Shown here piece after piece: positions 1 to 9,702 of a stretch of DNA of 64,000 nt. The position numbers and the translations under genes were made by a program. Position 1 is the first letter of the stretch. Each line of letters starts with the position of its first letter. The stretch covers positions 1,364,001 through 1,428,000 of the forward strand of contig OZ220224.1 of the NCBI GenBank assembly GCA_964291485.2. Direction: 5' to 3'. A model generated the notes under the pieces. That model searched no databases. It saw only the letters and a list, made by a program, of their open reading frames with translations, and was not told where the DNA came from. Source of the DNA: Kistimonas sp964291485 (GTDB lineage Bacteria > Pseudomonadota > Gammaproteobacteria > Pseudomonadales > Endozoicomonadaceae).

Positions 1-1911
1 GCAGGCGCTATCCACAATGCTGCAGATAACTGGGCGTTGGGCGGAGATCTGGATATCCAGCTCAGTCTCGGCATCCCGTTAAAAGAAGGCCTAGAAGACA
101 GGATTGATGTTGCGGTCACAACCGATAATGGCAGTTTTGCCCTGAAAAGTCCGGATGTATCCCTCAGGAATGTTGCCGGACAATTCCACTACACCACGGA
201 AAAAGGTCTCTACACCCAGGGCCTGCAGGCATTGTTGTATGACAAGCTGGTGAAGCTGGATATTCAGACCGATGTGAAATCCGATACCGTGCGGTTAGGT
301 CTGGAAGGGACGGCGAATGTGGCTGCCATCCAGTCATCTCTGGGGCAGGATTTGTCGCCATGGATTCGTGGACAGACCGCCTATCGCGCTGATCTGGTGA
401 TACCTGACAAGGGGGGGATTACCCTGGATGTGACCAGCGACCTTAAGGGCATCACCATCCCTTTGCCTGCACCACTGGGCAAGTCTGAGAAAGCTGCCAG
501 GAAGCTTCAGGTGAGTGTTACCTTGCCAGAGAAGAAGGGGGCGGTGACAGTGCGTACCACCTTAGGGGGCGAGATCACATCGCTCCTGAAGTTGGATGGA
601 CAGATTCTGAAGTCTGGTGTCGTTTATTTTGGCAGGGGAAAGCCCCGCCTGCCGGAAACCGGTCTTCAGGTTGCGGGTGGGCTGAAAACACTGGATTTAT
701 CACCCTGGCAAAAATGGTGGGAAGGGTATAGCCAGACATCGACTCAGAAAAAAGCCGCAGACAACGGAACGGATACTGGGGAATTAACGGTAGGTGGACT
801 GGAGCTCAGTGTCAGTGATTTTTCCATTCAGCAGCTGAAAGTCGATGACTATGTGCTGGATGATACCCGTTTCAGTGTCCTCAGTGATCCGCGTGGAACC
901 CATATCCGATTAACGTCGCCGATGGCAAAGGGCACCCTGACCGTGCCGAATCAGGATACGCCGCTGGTGTTGGATGTGGAAAAGCTGGTGTTGCCAGAAT
1001 CCCTGCTGGCCCAGGAGGAAGAACCTAAGCCGGAGCAAGCGGAGAAAGATCCCCTGGCGGATGTGAATCCGAAGACGATTCCTGTCATGGATATTGATAT
1101 ACAGGATGTGCGAATAGGGGAGCGAGAATTTGGCAAGGTCAGTCTTCAGACACGGAAAACCGATACGGGTATTGTTCTGCAGGAACTCAATGGCGCCCTG
1201 GGTGGGCTGGCCTTGCATGGGGCACTGTCGTGGAACCTGGTAGACGGGAAACCTGATACTCATTACAAAGGGCATATCTCAACCGGTGACTTGAAGCGTG
1301 TGCTGGCCAGCTGGGGATATCCGGATCGCATTACAACACGTAAGGCGGTATTTACGGCGGATGTTGCTTGGCCTGGCTCTCCGGCAGCGTTTATGTCAAA
1401 AAGTCTGAAAGGTCGGGTGGGAATTGATATCAAGGATGGGCGCTTCCTCTCTTCGGATGCGGCATCCGGTGTGCTGCGGATTTTTGGTATTCTCAATCTG
1501 GATTCCATTACCCGCCGCTTGAAACTCGACTTCTCTGACCTGTTCAAGTCCGGCGTCACGTTTGACCGGATCAAGGGCGTGATGAACTTCAATGAAGGGC
1601 TGATTACCTTTGCCGAACCCATAGAAGTGTCCGGTCCGTCGTCTAACTTCAAACTGGGTGGCGTCATTGACCTGCCCAAGCAAAACCTGAACCTGGAGCT
1701 GGTGGTGACACTGCCGGTCACAGAAAACCTGCCGCTGGTCAGCTTGCTGCTGGGGCAGCCTCAGATTGCCGGTGCTATCTACCTGTTTGATAAAATCTGG
1801 GGCAAGAAGGTCGAGCAGCTGGCCAGTGTTCGGTATGAAATCAAGGGGCCGTTTGCGGACCCGGATGTGAAACTGGACAAGCTGTTTTCCAACAAGGTCA
1901 AAAAAGACTGA
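1..1911 (+). CDS. yhdP: YhdP family AsmA-like protein, 3' part (5' end outside window)
   Basis: The reading frame is open from the first base, so this is the C-terminal ~636 residues of a protein that normally has about 1,270. The sequence shows long alternating beta-strand segments typical of AsmA-like/DUF3971 proteins and ends with a lysine-rich tail. YhdP-family proteins are inner-membrane-anchored periplasmic bridge proteins implicated in phospholipid movement to the outer membrane. The following gene order (nitrilase, tldD, yjgA, pmbA) matches the yhdP locus of Pseudomonas. The stop is 14 bases before the ATG of the next gene, so the two are probably cotranscribed. The family call is firm; the transport role is family knowledge, not visible here. 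Confidence 0.88.
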   Translation, partial: AGAIHNAADNWALGGDLDIQLSLGIPLKEGLEDRIDVAVTTDNGSFALKSPDVSLRNVAGQFHYTTEKGLYTQGLQALLYDKLVKLDIQTDVKSDTVRLGLEGTANVAAIQSSLGQDLSPWIRGQTAYRADLVIPDKGGITLDVTSDLKGITIPLPAPLGKSEKAARKLQVSVTLPEKKGAVTVRTTLGGEITSLLKLDGQILKSGVVYFGRGKPRLPETGLQVAGGLKTLDLSPWQKWWEGYSQTSTQKKAADNGTDTGELTVGGLELSVSDFSIQQLKVDDYVLDDTRFSVLSDPRGTHIRLTSPMAKGTLTVPNQDTPLVLDVEKLVLPESLLAQEEEPKPEQAEKDPLADVNPKTIPVMDIDIQDVRIGEREFGKVSLQTRKTDTGIVLQELNGALGGLALHGALSWNLVDGKPDTHYKGHISTGDLKRVLASWGYPDRITTRKAVFTADVAWPGSPAAFMSKSLKGRVGIDIKDGRFLSSDAASGVLRIFGILNLDSITRRLKLDFSDLFKSGVTFDRIKGVMNFNEGLITFAEPIEVSGPSSNFKLGGVIDLPKQNLNLELVVTLPVTENLPLVSLLLGQPQIAGAIYLFDKIWGKKVEQLASVRYEIKGPFADPDVKLDKLFSNKVKKD

Positions 1912-1925
1912 TTGTCGGGGTGGCT

Positions 1926-2738
1926 ATGGCTGATGTTGCCGTTATTCAGATGAACTCCGGTCCTGATGTAGCTGCAAACCTGAGAGAGGCAGGGCGCTGT
2001 CTTAAACTGGCCGCTGATCAGGGTGCCGGGCTGGCAGTTTTGCCGGAGTGTTTTAGCAACATTGAAGGAAACCTTAAAGCGCTGGGTATGGAGGAAGGAC
2101 GTTCCTCAACGGTGCAACAGTTTCTTTCCGATCAGGCCAAGGCATTGGGGTTATGGATCGTTGGTGGTACGACGCCCTGTAATTCTCAGGATCCCGGCCC
2201 TGATGAACGTCACTTCGCGAGTTGTTTTGTCTATGACCCTGAAGGTCAGCAACAGGCCTGTTATAACAAGGTGCATCTTTTTGATGTTGAGGTGGCGGAC
2301 GGTAAGGGCACCTATCGCGAATCCGATAACTACCGACATGGCGATCAGGTGGTGAGCGTGCAAACCGAGGCGGGAAAGGTCGGTTTGTCAGTCTGTTATG
2401 ACCTTCGCTTTCCTGAATTGTATCGAGCCTTGTCTGCGCAAGAGGTAGATATATTCACGGTGCCAGCAGCATTCACCCGGGTGACCGGGGAAGCCCATTG
2501 GGAAGTGCTATTGCGGGCTCGGGCCATTGAGAATCAGTGTTTTGTTCTGGCCGCCAATCAGTGTGGACGCCATGGCAAGAGCCGGGAAACCTGGGGGCAT
2601 TCCATGATTATTGACCCGTGGGGTGAGATATTAGCGGAAGCCGGGGATGAGCCGGGTGTCATCATGGCAGAACTGGATATGGCCCGGCTGGCGGAGGTTC
2701 GGCGGCAGATGCCCTGCCTGTCCCACCGTCAGTTATGA
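1926..2738 (+). CDS. Carbon-nitrogen hydrolase (nitrilase superfamily, Nit1-like)
   Basis: A 270-residue nitrilase-fold amidase. Counting from an upstream GTG at 1920, the catalytic triad is visible as Glu43 (LPECFS), Lys117 (YNKVHLFD) and Cys159 (VCYDLRFPE); subtract two for the ATG start. I prefer the ATG at 1926 because a GGGG run lies about six bases upstream, whereas the GTG has nothing clear. The RAIENQCFVLAANQCG segment is typical of the Nit1/NitFhit branch, whose members hydrolyse deaminated glutathione or other omega-amides. That substrate is inferred from the family. It sits between yhdP and tldD, as in Pseudomonas. Confidence 0.9.
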   Translation: MADVAVIQMNSGPDVAANLREAGRCLKLAADQGAGLAVLPECFSNIEGNLKALGMEEGRSSTVQQFLSDQAKALGLWIVGGTTPCNSQDPGPDERHFASCFVYDPEGQQQACYNKVHLFDVEVADGKGTYRESDNYRHGDQVVSVQTEAGKVGLSVCYDLRFPELYRALSAQEVDIFTVPAAFTRVTGEAHWEVLLRARAIENQCFVLAANQCGRHGKSRETWGHSMIIDPWGEILAEAGDEPGVIMAELDMARLAEVRRQMPCLSHRQL

Positions 2739-2835
2739 ATAAAATAACCAACAGTTAATCATACTCTTCTTGTGCCGGTTCCCGGCCTTTCATACCATAG
2801 CCTTAAGACAAGCGGGAAAAGCCAGAGAATAATTC

Positions 2836-4278
2836 ATGACAGATATTCTGAGTCTCGCCAGAGAGCACCTGCTGGCACCATCAAGCCTTGAAGAGAAACA
2901 CATCGAACAGGTCATCCATGGGATGCTGGGCCACCAGATAGATGCGGCCGACCTCTACTTCCAGAGCAGCCGCCATGAAGGCTGGGTGCTGGAAGATGGT
3001 ATCGTCAAGGAAGGCAGTTTCAACGCGGATCGTGGGGTCGGCGTACGCTCCATGAGTGGCGAAAAAACCGGTTTTGCCTACGCCAATGATATTGAGCTCA
3101 CGGCGCTGGAAGCGGCGGCGGGCGCCTCGCGGAGTATTGCCCGCCAGGGACAATCACGTTCAGTACAGGCCTGGGAGAGAAGTCAGCCCCTGAGCCTTTA
3201 TGGTGAAATCAATCCGCTGGATACGTTAAGCCGTGATCAGAAAGTTGAGTTGCTGAAGAATGTCGATCAGGCAGCCCGACAGGCTGACAACAGAATCAAG
3301 CAGGTAACCGTCAGCCTGGCTGGCGTTTATGAAACCATTCTGGTGGCAGCCAGTGATGGCACCCTGGCAGCGGATATCCGGCCTCTGGTTCGCCTGAATG
3401 TCAGTGTTATTGTCGAAGAGAATGGCCGTCTTGAACGGGGCTCTTTTGGTGGCGGTGGCCGTGGCACCTACCAGATGTTTCTGGATGGCGACCTCTGGCG
3501 TGATTATGCGAAGGAAGCTGTGCGGCAGGCCATTATCAACCTGGCAGCTGTCCCTGCGCCGGCTGGCGCCATGCCGGTAGTCCTCGGAGCAGGCTGGAAT
3601 GGTGTCTTGTTGCATGAGGCCGTTGGCCATGGTTTGGAAGGGGATTTCAACCGCAAAGGTAGTTCTGCCTTTTCGGGGCGTATTGGTGAACGTGTAGCAT
3701 CACCGCTGTGTACGATTGTGGATGATGGCACGATTGCCGGTCGCCGAGGCTCTCTGAATATGGACGATGAAGGGGTGCCTTCTGAATGTACCGTATTGAT
3801 TGAAAACGGCATTCTCAAGGGCTACATGCAGGACAAGATGAATGCTCGTTTGATGGGGGTGGCATCGACGGGCAACGGCCGTCGTGAGTCCTACTCACAC
3901 CTTCCCATGCCACGTATGACCAATACCTACATGCTGGCCGGTTCCCATGAACATGATGAAATTATTGCTTCCGTGGATAAGGGCATTTATGTGGCCAATA
4001 TGGGCGGTGGTCAGGTGGATATCACCTCGGGCAAATTCGTGTTCTCCACCAGTGAGGCATACCTGATTGAGAACGGTAAGATTACCTCGCCCGTTAAGGG
4101 AGCCACATTGATTGGCAATGGTCCGGAGGTCATGAACCGGGTGTCCATGGTGGGTAATAACCTGAAGCTGGATACCGGTGTCGGGGTTTGCGGCAAGGAT
4201 GGTCAGTCGGTCCCCGTTGGTGTAGGTCAGCCGACATTGAAAATTGATGAAATTACCGTAGGTGGTACCGGCACCTGA
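2836..4278 (+). CDS. tldD: TldD, zinc metalloprotease subunit
   Basis: A 480-residue protein with the diagnostic HEAVGHGLEGD motif (His260, Glu261, His265), the zinc site of TldD. TldD pairs with TldE/PmbA to form a heterodimeric cytoplasmic protease that degrades unfolded peptides, matures microcin B17 and supports CcdA turnover. The partner gene pmbA lies 0.7 kb downstream, separated only by the opposite-strand darP, which is the usual arrangement in this group. The ATG is preceded by an AGAGAA purine stretch. The length is normal for the family. A perfect hairpin follows the stop. Confidence 0.96.
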   Translation: MTDILSLAREHLLAPSSLEEKHIEQVIHGMLGHQIDAADLYFQSSRHEGWVLEDGIVKEGSFNADRGVGVRSMSGEKTGFAYANDIELTALEAAAGASRSIARQGQSRSVQAWERSQPLSLYGEINPLDTLSRDQKVELLKNVDQAARQADNRIKQVTVSLAGVYETILVAASDGTLAADIRPLVRLNVSVIVEENGRLERGSFGGGGRGTYQMFLDGDLWRDYAKEAVRQAIINLAAVPAPAGAMPVVLGAGWNGVLLHEAVGHGLEGDFNRKGSSAFSGRIGERVASPLCTIVDDGTIAGRRGSLNMDDEGVPSECTVLIENGILKGYMQDKMNARLMGVASTGNGRRESYSHLPMPRMTNTYMLAGSHEHDEIIASVDKGIYVANMGGGQVDITSGKFVFSTSEAYLIENGKITSPVKGATLIGNGPEVMNRVSMVGNNLKLDTGVGVCGKDGQSVPVGVGQPTLKIDEITVGGTGT

Positions 4279-4288
4279 GGTTTATGAA

Positions 4289-4326
4289 AGGCAGTCTCCT
4301 TGCGAGACTGCCTGACGTCTTTTTTA
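4289..4326. terminator. Convergent terminator between tldD and darP
   Basis: A perfect 10-bp stem (4289-4298 with 4304-4313, 5-base loop) is followed six bases later by a run of T on the plus strand. It lies in the 45-base gap between converging stop codons, so it probably terminates tldD. The minus-strand side has only a short A-rich flank, so termination of darP is less certain. Confidence 0.7.
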
Positions 4327-4863
4327 TTCCGCGGGTCTCATGTCTTCACTGACTTCACGCAGGTAGCGGAACAGTTTACGACTCTGTGCCGGTGGCTTGT
4401 TTTCCTTCTGTTCCTTTAGAGCATTACGAACCAGCTGGCGAATATACTGGTTGTCAGCCTGGGGGTATTCATCCATATACTCCGTCAATGCGGCATTGCC
4501 TTCCGTCAGGAGTCGTTCACGCCAGCGCTCCAGCTGGTGAAAGTGACGGGCGCTTTCTTCCGTCTGGCTGTCCAATCGCTGCAGGAGTTCCTGAATCGGT
4601 TCCACGTCCTGGTCACGCATCAGCTTGCCAATGAAATTCAGATGCCGTTTCTTTGCATTGAAGCTCTTGATACGGCGGCCTTCTTCCAGTGCGGCGCGTA
4701 GGCGCTCTGTCAGTACCAGCTTCTCGAGTTGCGCAGGCTTCATTTCCTGGAGTCTGGCGCCAATATCCCTGAGTTCGTGCATTTCCTTCTTGATCTGGCT
4801 TTTGCTGACATACTCGATGTCGTCGAACTCGTCCTGTTCTCCGAAATTGTCGGGGTGATTCAT
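4324..4863 (-). CDS. darP: DarP (YjgA/DUF615), 50S ribosome maturation factor
   Basis: A 179-residue, highly charged helical protein matching YjgA, now called DarP (dual-action ribosomal maturation protein). Recognisable family segments are KSQIKKEMHELRDIGARL near residue 20 and LNFIGKLMRDQDVEPIQ near residue 90. It associates with late 50S precursors and promotes maturation of the peptidyl-transferase centre (family knowledge). It is transcribed divergently from pmbA and convergently with tldD. The length is as expected. Confidence 0.93.
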   Translation of the reverse strand: MNHPDNFGEQDEFDDIEYVSKSQIKKEMHELRDIGARLQEMKPAQLEKLVLTERLRAALEEGRRIKSFNAKKRHLNFIGKLMRDQDVEPIQELLQRLDSQTEESARHFHQLERWRERLLTEGNAALTEYMDEYPQADNQYIRQLVRNALKEQKENKPPAQSRKLFRYLREVSEDMRPAE

Positions 4864-5007
4864 TGCTATTCCACGCTCATAGGATGGGGTGCATTGTAGC
4901 GTTTGTTGTCAGGAAAGTCCGGTCTGATCAACGACAGTTCCGTTTCCCCTTGAACAAGGCTGACGGTACAATGAAAGTTATCGCAAACAACGCCATTGGG
5001 AGTTGGA

Positions 5008-6366
5008 ATGACCAGCCATCAGCTGCAGCCTGCTATCGATCCCGCCGTTGAGCAAGAGCGTCTGAAGACGCTGGTGGAAGACATTGTTGCCGAGGCCCGC
5101 CGCCAGGGCGCCTCGGCCTGTGAGGTCGGCGCCAGCAGTGATGCCGGATTGTCCGCCTCGGTTCGCCTCGGTGAAGTGGAAACCGTGGAATTCAACCAGG
5201 ACAAAGGTTTTGGTATTACGGTTTACTTTGGGCAGCGTAAAGGCTCGGCCAGCACTACGGATTCCAGCCCGGATGCCATTCGCGCGACGGTGGAGGCTGC
5301 CTGCGATATTGCCCGTTACACCAGTGAGGATGATTGCGCGGGTCTTGCCGACAAGGCGTTGATGGCAACGGAATTCCCGGATCTGGACCTTTACCATCCC
5401 TGGGGAATTGGTACGGAAGAAGCGATCACGCTTGCCCGTGAATGTGAGGCGGCAGCCCGCGAAACCAGTCCGCTGATTACGAATTCAGACGGTGCGACAG
5501 TGAATACCCATCAGGGCTGTCGTGTCTACGGCAACAGTCATGGTTTCATTGGTGCGCAGGCGTCCAGTCGGCACAGTGTCAGTTGTGTGGTGATCGCCCA
5601 GAAAGGCGACGACATGCAGCGTGATTACTGGTACACCGTGGCTCGTGACGGCAACTTGCTTGACCGAATGGTGGACGTGGGGCGTACCGCGGCAGAACGC
5701 ACGATTCGTCGTCTTGGTGGCCAGAAATTAAAAACCTGTAAAGTGCCCGTGCTGTTCAGTGCTGAGCTGGCCGGTGGTGTGATCGGGAACCTGATGGCTG
5801 GCATCAGTGGTGGCAACCTTTATCGGCAATCCTCTTTCCTGTTGGACCATCTCGGCAAGCAGATATTCCCTGACTGGGTGCATATTCATGAACAACCGCT
5901 ATTAAAAGGCGGAATGGGTTCCGGTGCGTTCGATGGTGATGGTCTGCAAACGTATGCCAAGGATTTCATAAAAGATGGTGTGCTGGCCAACTACCTGTTA
6001 AGTACATATTCTGGCCGCAAGCTAGGCATGCCAAGTACTGCCAACGCGGGTGGTGCACGTAACCTGTTTGTTGACAGTAATGCGGGTGATCAGGAAGCGC
6101 TGCTGAAACAAATGGATACCGGCCTGCTGCTGACAGAGCTGATTGGTCATGGTGTGAATATCGTGACGGGGGATTATTCCCGGGGCGCGGCTGGTTTCTG
6201 GGTGGAGAATGGCGAGATCCAGTATCCGGTATCAGAAATTACCATTGCAGGTAATCTCAAAGACATGTTTATGCAATTGCAGGCGGTGGGTAATGATGTT
6301 GATCGTCGTGGCAATATCCAGACCGGCTCACTGCTGATTGATGGTTTGACGATTGCGGGAAATTAA
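5008..6366 (+). CDS. pmbA: PmbA/TldE, TldD partner subunit
   Basis: A 452-residue member of the TldE/PmbA family. It shares the TldD fold but has no HExxxH zinc motif, as expected for the non-catalytic partner. The C-terminal TGDYSRGAAGFWVENGEI block is typical. I start it at the ATG at 5008 because a GGGAG Shine-Dalgarno lies just upstream; a TTG four codons earlier overlaps that site. It acts with TldD in the cytoplasm as a heterodimeric peptidase. A strong bidirectional terminator follows. Confidence 0.95.
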   Translation: MTSHQLQPAIDPAVEQERLKTLVEDIVAEARRQGASACEVGASSDAGLSASVRLGEVETVEFNQDKGFGITVYFGQRKGSASTTDSSPDAIRATVEAACDIARYTSEDDCAGLADKALMATEFPDLDLYHPWGIGTEEAITLARECEAAARETSPLITNSDGATVNTHQGCRVYGNSHGFIGAQASSRHSVSCVVIAQKGDDMQRDYWYTVARDGNLLDRMVDVGRTAAERTIRRLGGQKLKTCKVPVLFSAELAGGVIGNLMAGISGGNLYRQSSFLLDHLGKQIFPDWVHIHEQPLLKGGMGSGAFDGDGLQTYAKDFIKDGVLANYLLSTYSGRKLGMPSTANAGGARNLFVDSNAGDQEALLKQMDTGLLLTELIGHGVNIVTGDYSRGAAGFWVENGEIQYPVSEITIAGNLKDMFMQLQAVGNDVDRRGNIQTGSLLIDGLTIAGN

Positions 6367-6377
6367 CGCGTCATAGC

Positions 6378-6417
6378 GCCATAAAAAAACACCGGTTATC
6401 CGGTGTTTTTTTATGGC
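6378..6417. terminator. Bidirectional terminator between pmbA and mgtE
   Basis: A perfect 18-bp inverted repeat (6378-6395 with 6400-6417, loop TTAT). The GC core CACCGG/CCGGTG is flanked by seven A on one side and seven T on the other, so it forms a classical intrinsic terminator in both directions. It lies between the converging pmbA and mgtE genes. Confidence 0.92.
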
Positions 6418-6423
6418 TGAAGA

Positions 6424-7782
6424 TTATGAATAGAACAATGTGGCCAGGCCCAGGAAGGACATGAAACCGGTGACGTCGGTAATAGTGGTCAGCACTACAG
6501 AACCGGCCAGCGCCGGGTCAATATTCAAGGCTCGGAGTATCATTGGCAGTATCGCCCCGACCACAACGGCGACTGTCAGGTTAATCACCATGGCCAGCGC
6601 AATCACGAGGGCAATCACCGGGTCGTCAAACCACAGCATAGCGGCAGTGGCAACGACACTGGCCCAGATCACGCCATTGGACAGTCCGACGATAAACTCC
6701 CGGGTCACCAGCCAGCGGGTGTTGGAGCGCCCTATCTGGCCCAGTGCCATTGCACGAATAATCAGGGTCAGCGTCTGGCTGCCGGCAATACCGCCCATGC
6801 TGGCGACAATGGGCATCAGAACTGCCAGGGCAACCACTTTGTCGATCGTATCCTGAAACAGGCCAATCACGCTGGCGGAAATAAATGCGGTCATCAGGTT
6901 GATGCCAAGCCAGGTTGCCCGGCGGCGTGCGGTCTTGAATGTCGGTGCGAAGGTGTCTTCATCTTCATCAAGACCGGCCCGGCTCATCACGGAGTGATCC
7001 GCTTCTTCCCGAATAACGTCAACGACATCATCAACAGTGACACGGCCAATCAGGCGATTGCTTTCGTCAATCACCGGGGCGGAAACAAGGTCTTCCCTTT
7101 CGAAAAGTTGGGCAACCTGGCTGTCCTGCATATCAGCGGGAATGGCAATAAAATCCGTTTCCATGACCTCGCTGATGGTTTTGTTGCCATCCTGTGTCAG
7201 CAGTCGGGTCGTGGGCAGGGTGCCTATGAGTGTGTCGTCCCGGCTGACAACCAGCAGGCCGTCGAAGGGTTCTGGCAGGGATTCATGGCGCCGCAGGTAT
7301 CGTAGTGCGACATCAATGGTGATATCCGGCCTGACCGTGGTGGTGTCGGTATTCATCAGGCCGCCGGCAGTGTCTTCAGGCCATGACAGGACAGCCTCAA
7401 TCCGCTGGCGGTCCTGCTGGCTCATTGACGACAGCACCTGGTGGGTGATGGTCTGGGGCAGCTGCTGCAGCAGGTCGGCGATGTCGTCGATATCCTGTCC
7501 ATCCAGGATGCCGATCAGTTCCGCCACATTCATGCGGTCAATAAAGAACTGCCTGACATCATCACTCATTTCGTTGAGGACATCGCCTTCGTGTTCTACG
7601 TCTATGAGCTTCCACAGCAGGCTGCGCTGGCGGGGTGGCGCTGAGGCCAGTAGATGGGCGGCATCAGCAGGGGACAGGCTGTTCAGCATCTGTTTGACCT
7701 GCGTGGAAATGCCTTCCTCCAGTGCCTTGTTGAGGATGTCCAGCTGGTTGTCTGAAAGCGCCAGGGATTGTTGCTGTGTCAT
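6424..7782 (-). CDS. mgtE: Magnesium transporter MgtE
   Basis: A 452-residue MgtE channel. In order it has an N-terminal MgtE superhelical domain (about 20-135), a pair of CBS domains (about 140-265), a linker helix and five membrane segments in the C-terminal 180 residues. The first membrane segment begins near ATWLGINLMTAFISA. The VLMPIVASMGGIAGSQTLTL segment is the conserved pore region. MgtE passes Mg2+ across the inner membrane and is gated by Mg2+ bound to the N and CBS domains. It lies downstream of the npr/rapZ cluster on the same strand, 134 bases away. Confidence 0.95.
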   Translation of the reverse strand: MTQQQSLALSDNQLDILNKALEEGISTQVKQMLNSLSPADAAHLLASAPPRQRSLLWKLIDVEHEGDVLNEMSDDVRQFFIDRMNVAELIGILDGQDIDDIADLLQQLPQTITHQVLSSMSQQDRQRIEAVLSWPEDTAGGLMNTDTTTVRPDITIDVALRYLRRHESLPEPFDGLLVVSRDDTLIGTLPTTRLLTQDGNKTISEVMETDFIAIPADMQDSQVAQLFEREDLVSAPVIDESNRLIGRVTVDDVVDVIREEADHSVMSRAGLDEDEDTFAPTFKTARRRATWLGINLMTAFISASVIGLFQDTIDKVVALAVLMPIVASMGGIAGSQTLTLIIRAMALGQIGRSNTRWLVTREFIVGLSNGVIWASVVATAAMLWFDDPVIALVIALAMVINLTVAVVVGAILPMILRALNIDPALAGSVVLTTITDVTGFMSFLGLATLFYS

Positions 7783-7916
7783 GCCTGTCCTTGACTGCGG
7801 ATATAGTAGACAGTGGTTATATGTTTGAAGAATAGTCAGTCTGTCGACTGTGGGGCAAGCGGAGAATGAGGCTGGCTGTAATAAATGTCCACAGCTTTGA
7901 GGGCAGGGGTGGGAGA

Positions 7917-8186
7917 TTATTCTCCCTCACCGAAAAAATCATCAATCAGGGCTTGAATGGCCTGGAGCGCCCTGGCTTCATCATGGCCTTCAATCACGAC
8001 AGTCAGTTCGGTGCCTTGGCTGGCGGCCAGCATCATGACGGACATGATGCTTTTACCGTCCACCATATTTTGATCACGACCCACGTCAATGCGGCTGGCA
8101 AAGGCAGAGCTGGTCGTAACAAATTTTGCGGCGGCCCTCGCGTGCAGGCCCAGTTTGTTTTTTATCGTAATGGTCTCACGGATCAT
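7917..8186 (-). CDS. ptsO: Nitrogen-PTS phosphocarrier NPr (HPr family)
   Basis: An 89-residue HPr-fold protein with the phospho-acceptor His15 in the motif GLHARAAAKF. It relays phosphate from EI-Ntr to EIIA-Ntr (PtsN) in the nitrogen-related phosphotransferase system. The start overlaps the rapZ stop by four bases, giving coupled translation, and ptsN is the next gene but one. The context rpoN-hpf-ptsN-rapZ-npr identifies it as NPr rather than the sugar-PTS HPr. Confidence 0.95.
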   Translation of the reverse strand: MIRETITIKNKLGLHARAAAKFVTTSSAFASRIDVGRDQNMVDGKSIMSVMMLAASQGTELTVVIEGHDEARALQAIQALIDDFFGEGE

Positions 8187-9061
8187 TGTGCCTGAATCTC
8201 TCTGTGCCGTACCTGCGTGTTGTTGTGAGCCTGTTGAAAGCGTTGCGCGAGTGTTTCACAGACAAAGACTGAACGATGCTGGCCGCCAGTGCAACCAATA
8301 GCGATGGTCATATAGCTGCGATTGCCGGCTTCAAAGTCCGGGAGCCAGTGTTCAATGAAGGTGTAGATATCATTGATCATCCGTTCTACGGGAGGCTGAC
8401 CTTTGAGGAAGTCGATAACAGGCTGATCTTTGCCGGTAAATGCACGCAACGATTCATCCCAGTAGGGATTTGGCAGGCAGCGGACATCAAAGACATAATC
8501 GGCATCGGTGGGAATGCCATGCTTGAAGCCAAAGGATTGCAGCTGCAGTGATAGCCCGTGCTCCTGTTTTCCCAGAACCCGCTGGCGAATGGTGCTGCGC
8601 AGGTCATGCAGTGACAGGGTGCTGGTGTCTATCCTCAGGTCGGCTAGCAGAGAGATGGGTTCCAGTATGTCGGTCTCTCGCTTGATCGCTTCTTCCAGGG
8701 AATACTTTTCGTTACTCAGGGGGTGACGTCTGCGGGTTGAGCTGTATCGCTTCAGCAGGGTGATGTCGTCGGCATCAAGAAAGATGATGTCACATTCAAT
8801 ACCCTGTGTTTCAGTGATTTCGTGATAAATCGATGAGAAATGACTGAGTGCGCCGGGGATATTGCGCGCATCAATACTCAGGGCAATTCGGGGTGACTGT
8901 TCACTGGGATTGTTGCGCAGACTGTCAATCAGGCCAGGCAGCAGGTCGGCCGGCAGGTTGTCCACACAGTAAAAGCCCTGGTCTTCCAGTGCATGAAGCG
9001 CGGCACTCTTGCCTGAACCTGATCGACCGCTGATGACGATCAGCCGGGGGACAGTGGACAT
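8183..9061 (-). CDS. rapZ: RapZ, RNase adaptor / nucleotide-binding protein
   Basis: A 292-residue protein with an N-terminal P-loop, GRSGSGKS starting at Gly12. The C-terminal domain contains the conserved GCTGGQHRSVF block. In Enterobacteria RapZ guides RNase E to the small RNA GlmZ and thereby controls amino-sugar synthesis; elsewhere the role is less clear. It is encoded between ptsN and npr as in most gammaproteobacteria, and overlaps npr by four bases. Length and motifs are normal. Confidence 0.95.
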   Translation of the reverse strand: MSTVPRLIVISGRSGSGKSAALHALEDQGFYCVDNLPADLLPGLIDSLRNNPSEQSPRIALSIDARNIPGALSHFSSIYHEITETQGIECDIIFLDADDITLLKRYSSTRRRHPLSNEKYSLEEAIKRETDILEPISLLADLRIDTSTLSLHDLRSTIRQRVLGKQEHGLSLQLQSFGFKHGIPTDADYVFDVRCLPNPYWDESLRAFTGKDQPVIDFLKGQPPVERMINDIYTFIEHWLPDFEAGNRSYMTIAIGCTGGQHRSVFVCETLAQRFQQAHNNTQVRHREIQAQ

Positions 9062-9220
9062 TGTTAATTATCCCGTATTTGTTGCTGCCAACAGGGAGCC
9101 CGTCAGCCGTAGCGACAGGATCCCTGATCAGTTCAAGCATAGGAAAAAATGAAAACAAGAGAAAGAGGTCAAACGACAATGGTTTATCGTTTATGAAAGG
9201 TTGACGTATTACGAGGGTAG

Positions 9221-9673
9221 TTATTCCTCACAGGTGATCAGCTGATACAGCATTTCGCTGCTTTCCGCTTTTCGCAGAGCCTCGCAAAGTCCCGGGTTGC
9301 TGAATTTTTCGGCCAGTTTTTTCAGCAGCTCCAGATGTTCGTTAATACTGTTGTCTGGAACGACCAGCGCGAAGATGAGGTCAACGGGGTGGCGATCGAT
9401 AGCATCAAAGTCGATCGGTTCTGCCAGCTGGAGAAATACGGCTGCCGGTTTTTTGCAGGAGACCAGGCGGCAATGCGGTATGGCGACGCCGTTACCCAGG
9501 CCGGTGCTGCCGAGTTTTTCACGGGTGACAAGACAATTGAACAGATCCTTGGCGTCGATGACGGGATCATGTTGTCCAATCAGGTTGGCGATATATTCGA
9601 GGGTGCGCTTTTTGCTGCCACCCTGCACGCCGCAGAGGGCGTGCTCGGGCAATAGAATCTTACGAATGCTCAT
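9221..9673 (-). CDS. ptsN: EIIA-Ntr, PTS regulatory protein PtsN
   Basis: A 150-residue EIIA-type protein. The phosphorylated histidine is His67 in the motif GVAIPHCRL. PtsN is the last protein of the nitrogen PTS phosphorelay; it has no sugar substrate and regulates K+ uptake, sigma factor balance and stress responses. The gene is 29 bases downstream of hpf on the same strand. A 159-base non-coding gap separates it from rapZ, so rapZ-npr may have an additional promoter. Confidence 0.95.
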   Translation of the reverse strand: MSIRKILLPEHALCGVQGGSKKRTLEYIANLIGQHDPVIDAKDLFNCLVTREKLGSTGLGNGVAIPHCRLVSCKKPAAVFLQLAEPIDFDAIDRHPVDLIFALVVPDNSINEHLELLKKLAEKFSNPGLCEALRKAESSEMLYQLITCEE

Positions 9674-9702
9674 TTTGGAATGCTGGGAGTAGCGAGGGGT
9701 GC

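Noticed and set aside
7037..7828. A 263-codon plus-strand frame inside mgtE
   Set aside because: Serine/arginine-rich shadow of mgtE on the opposite strand, without family features.
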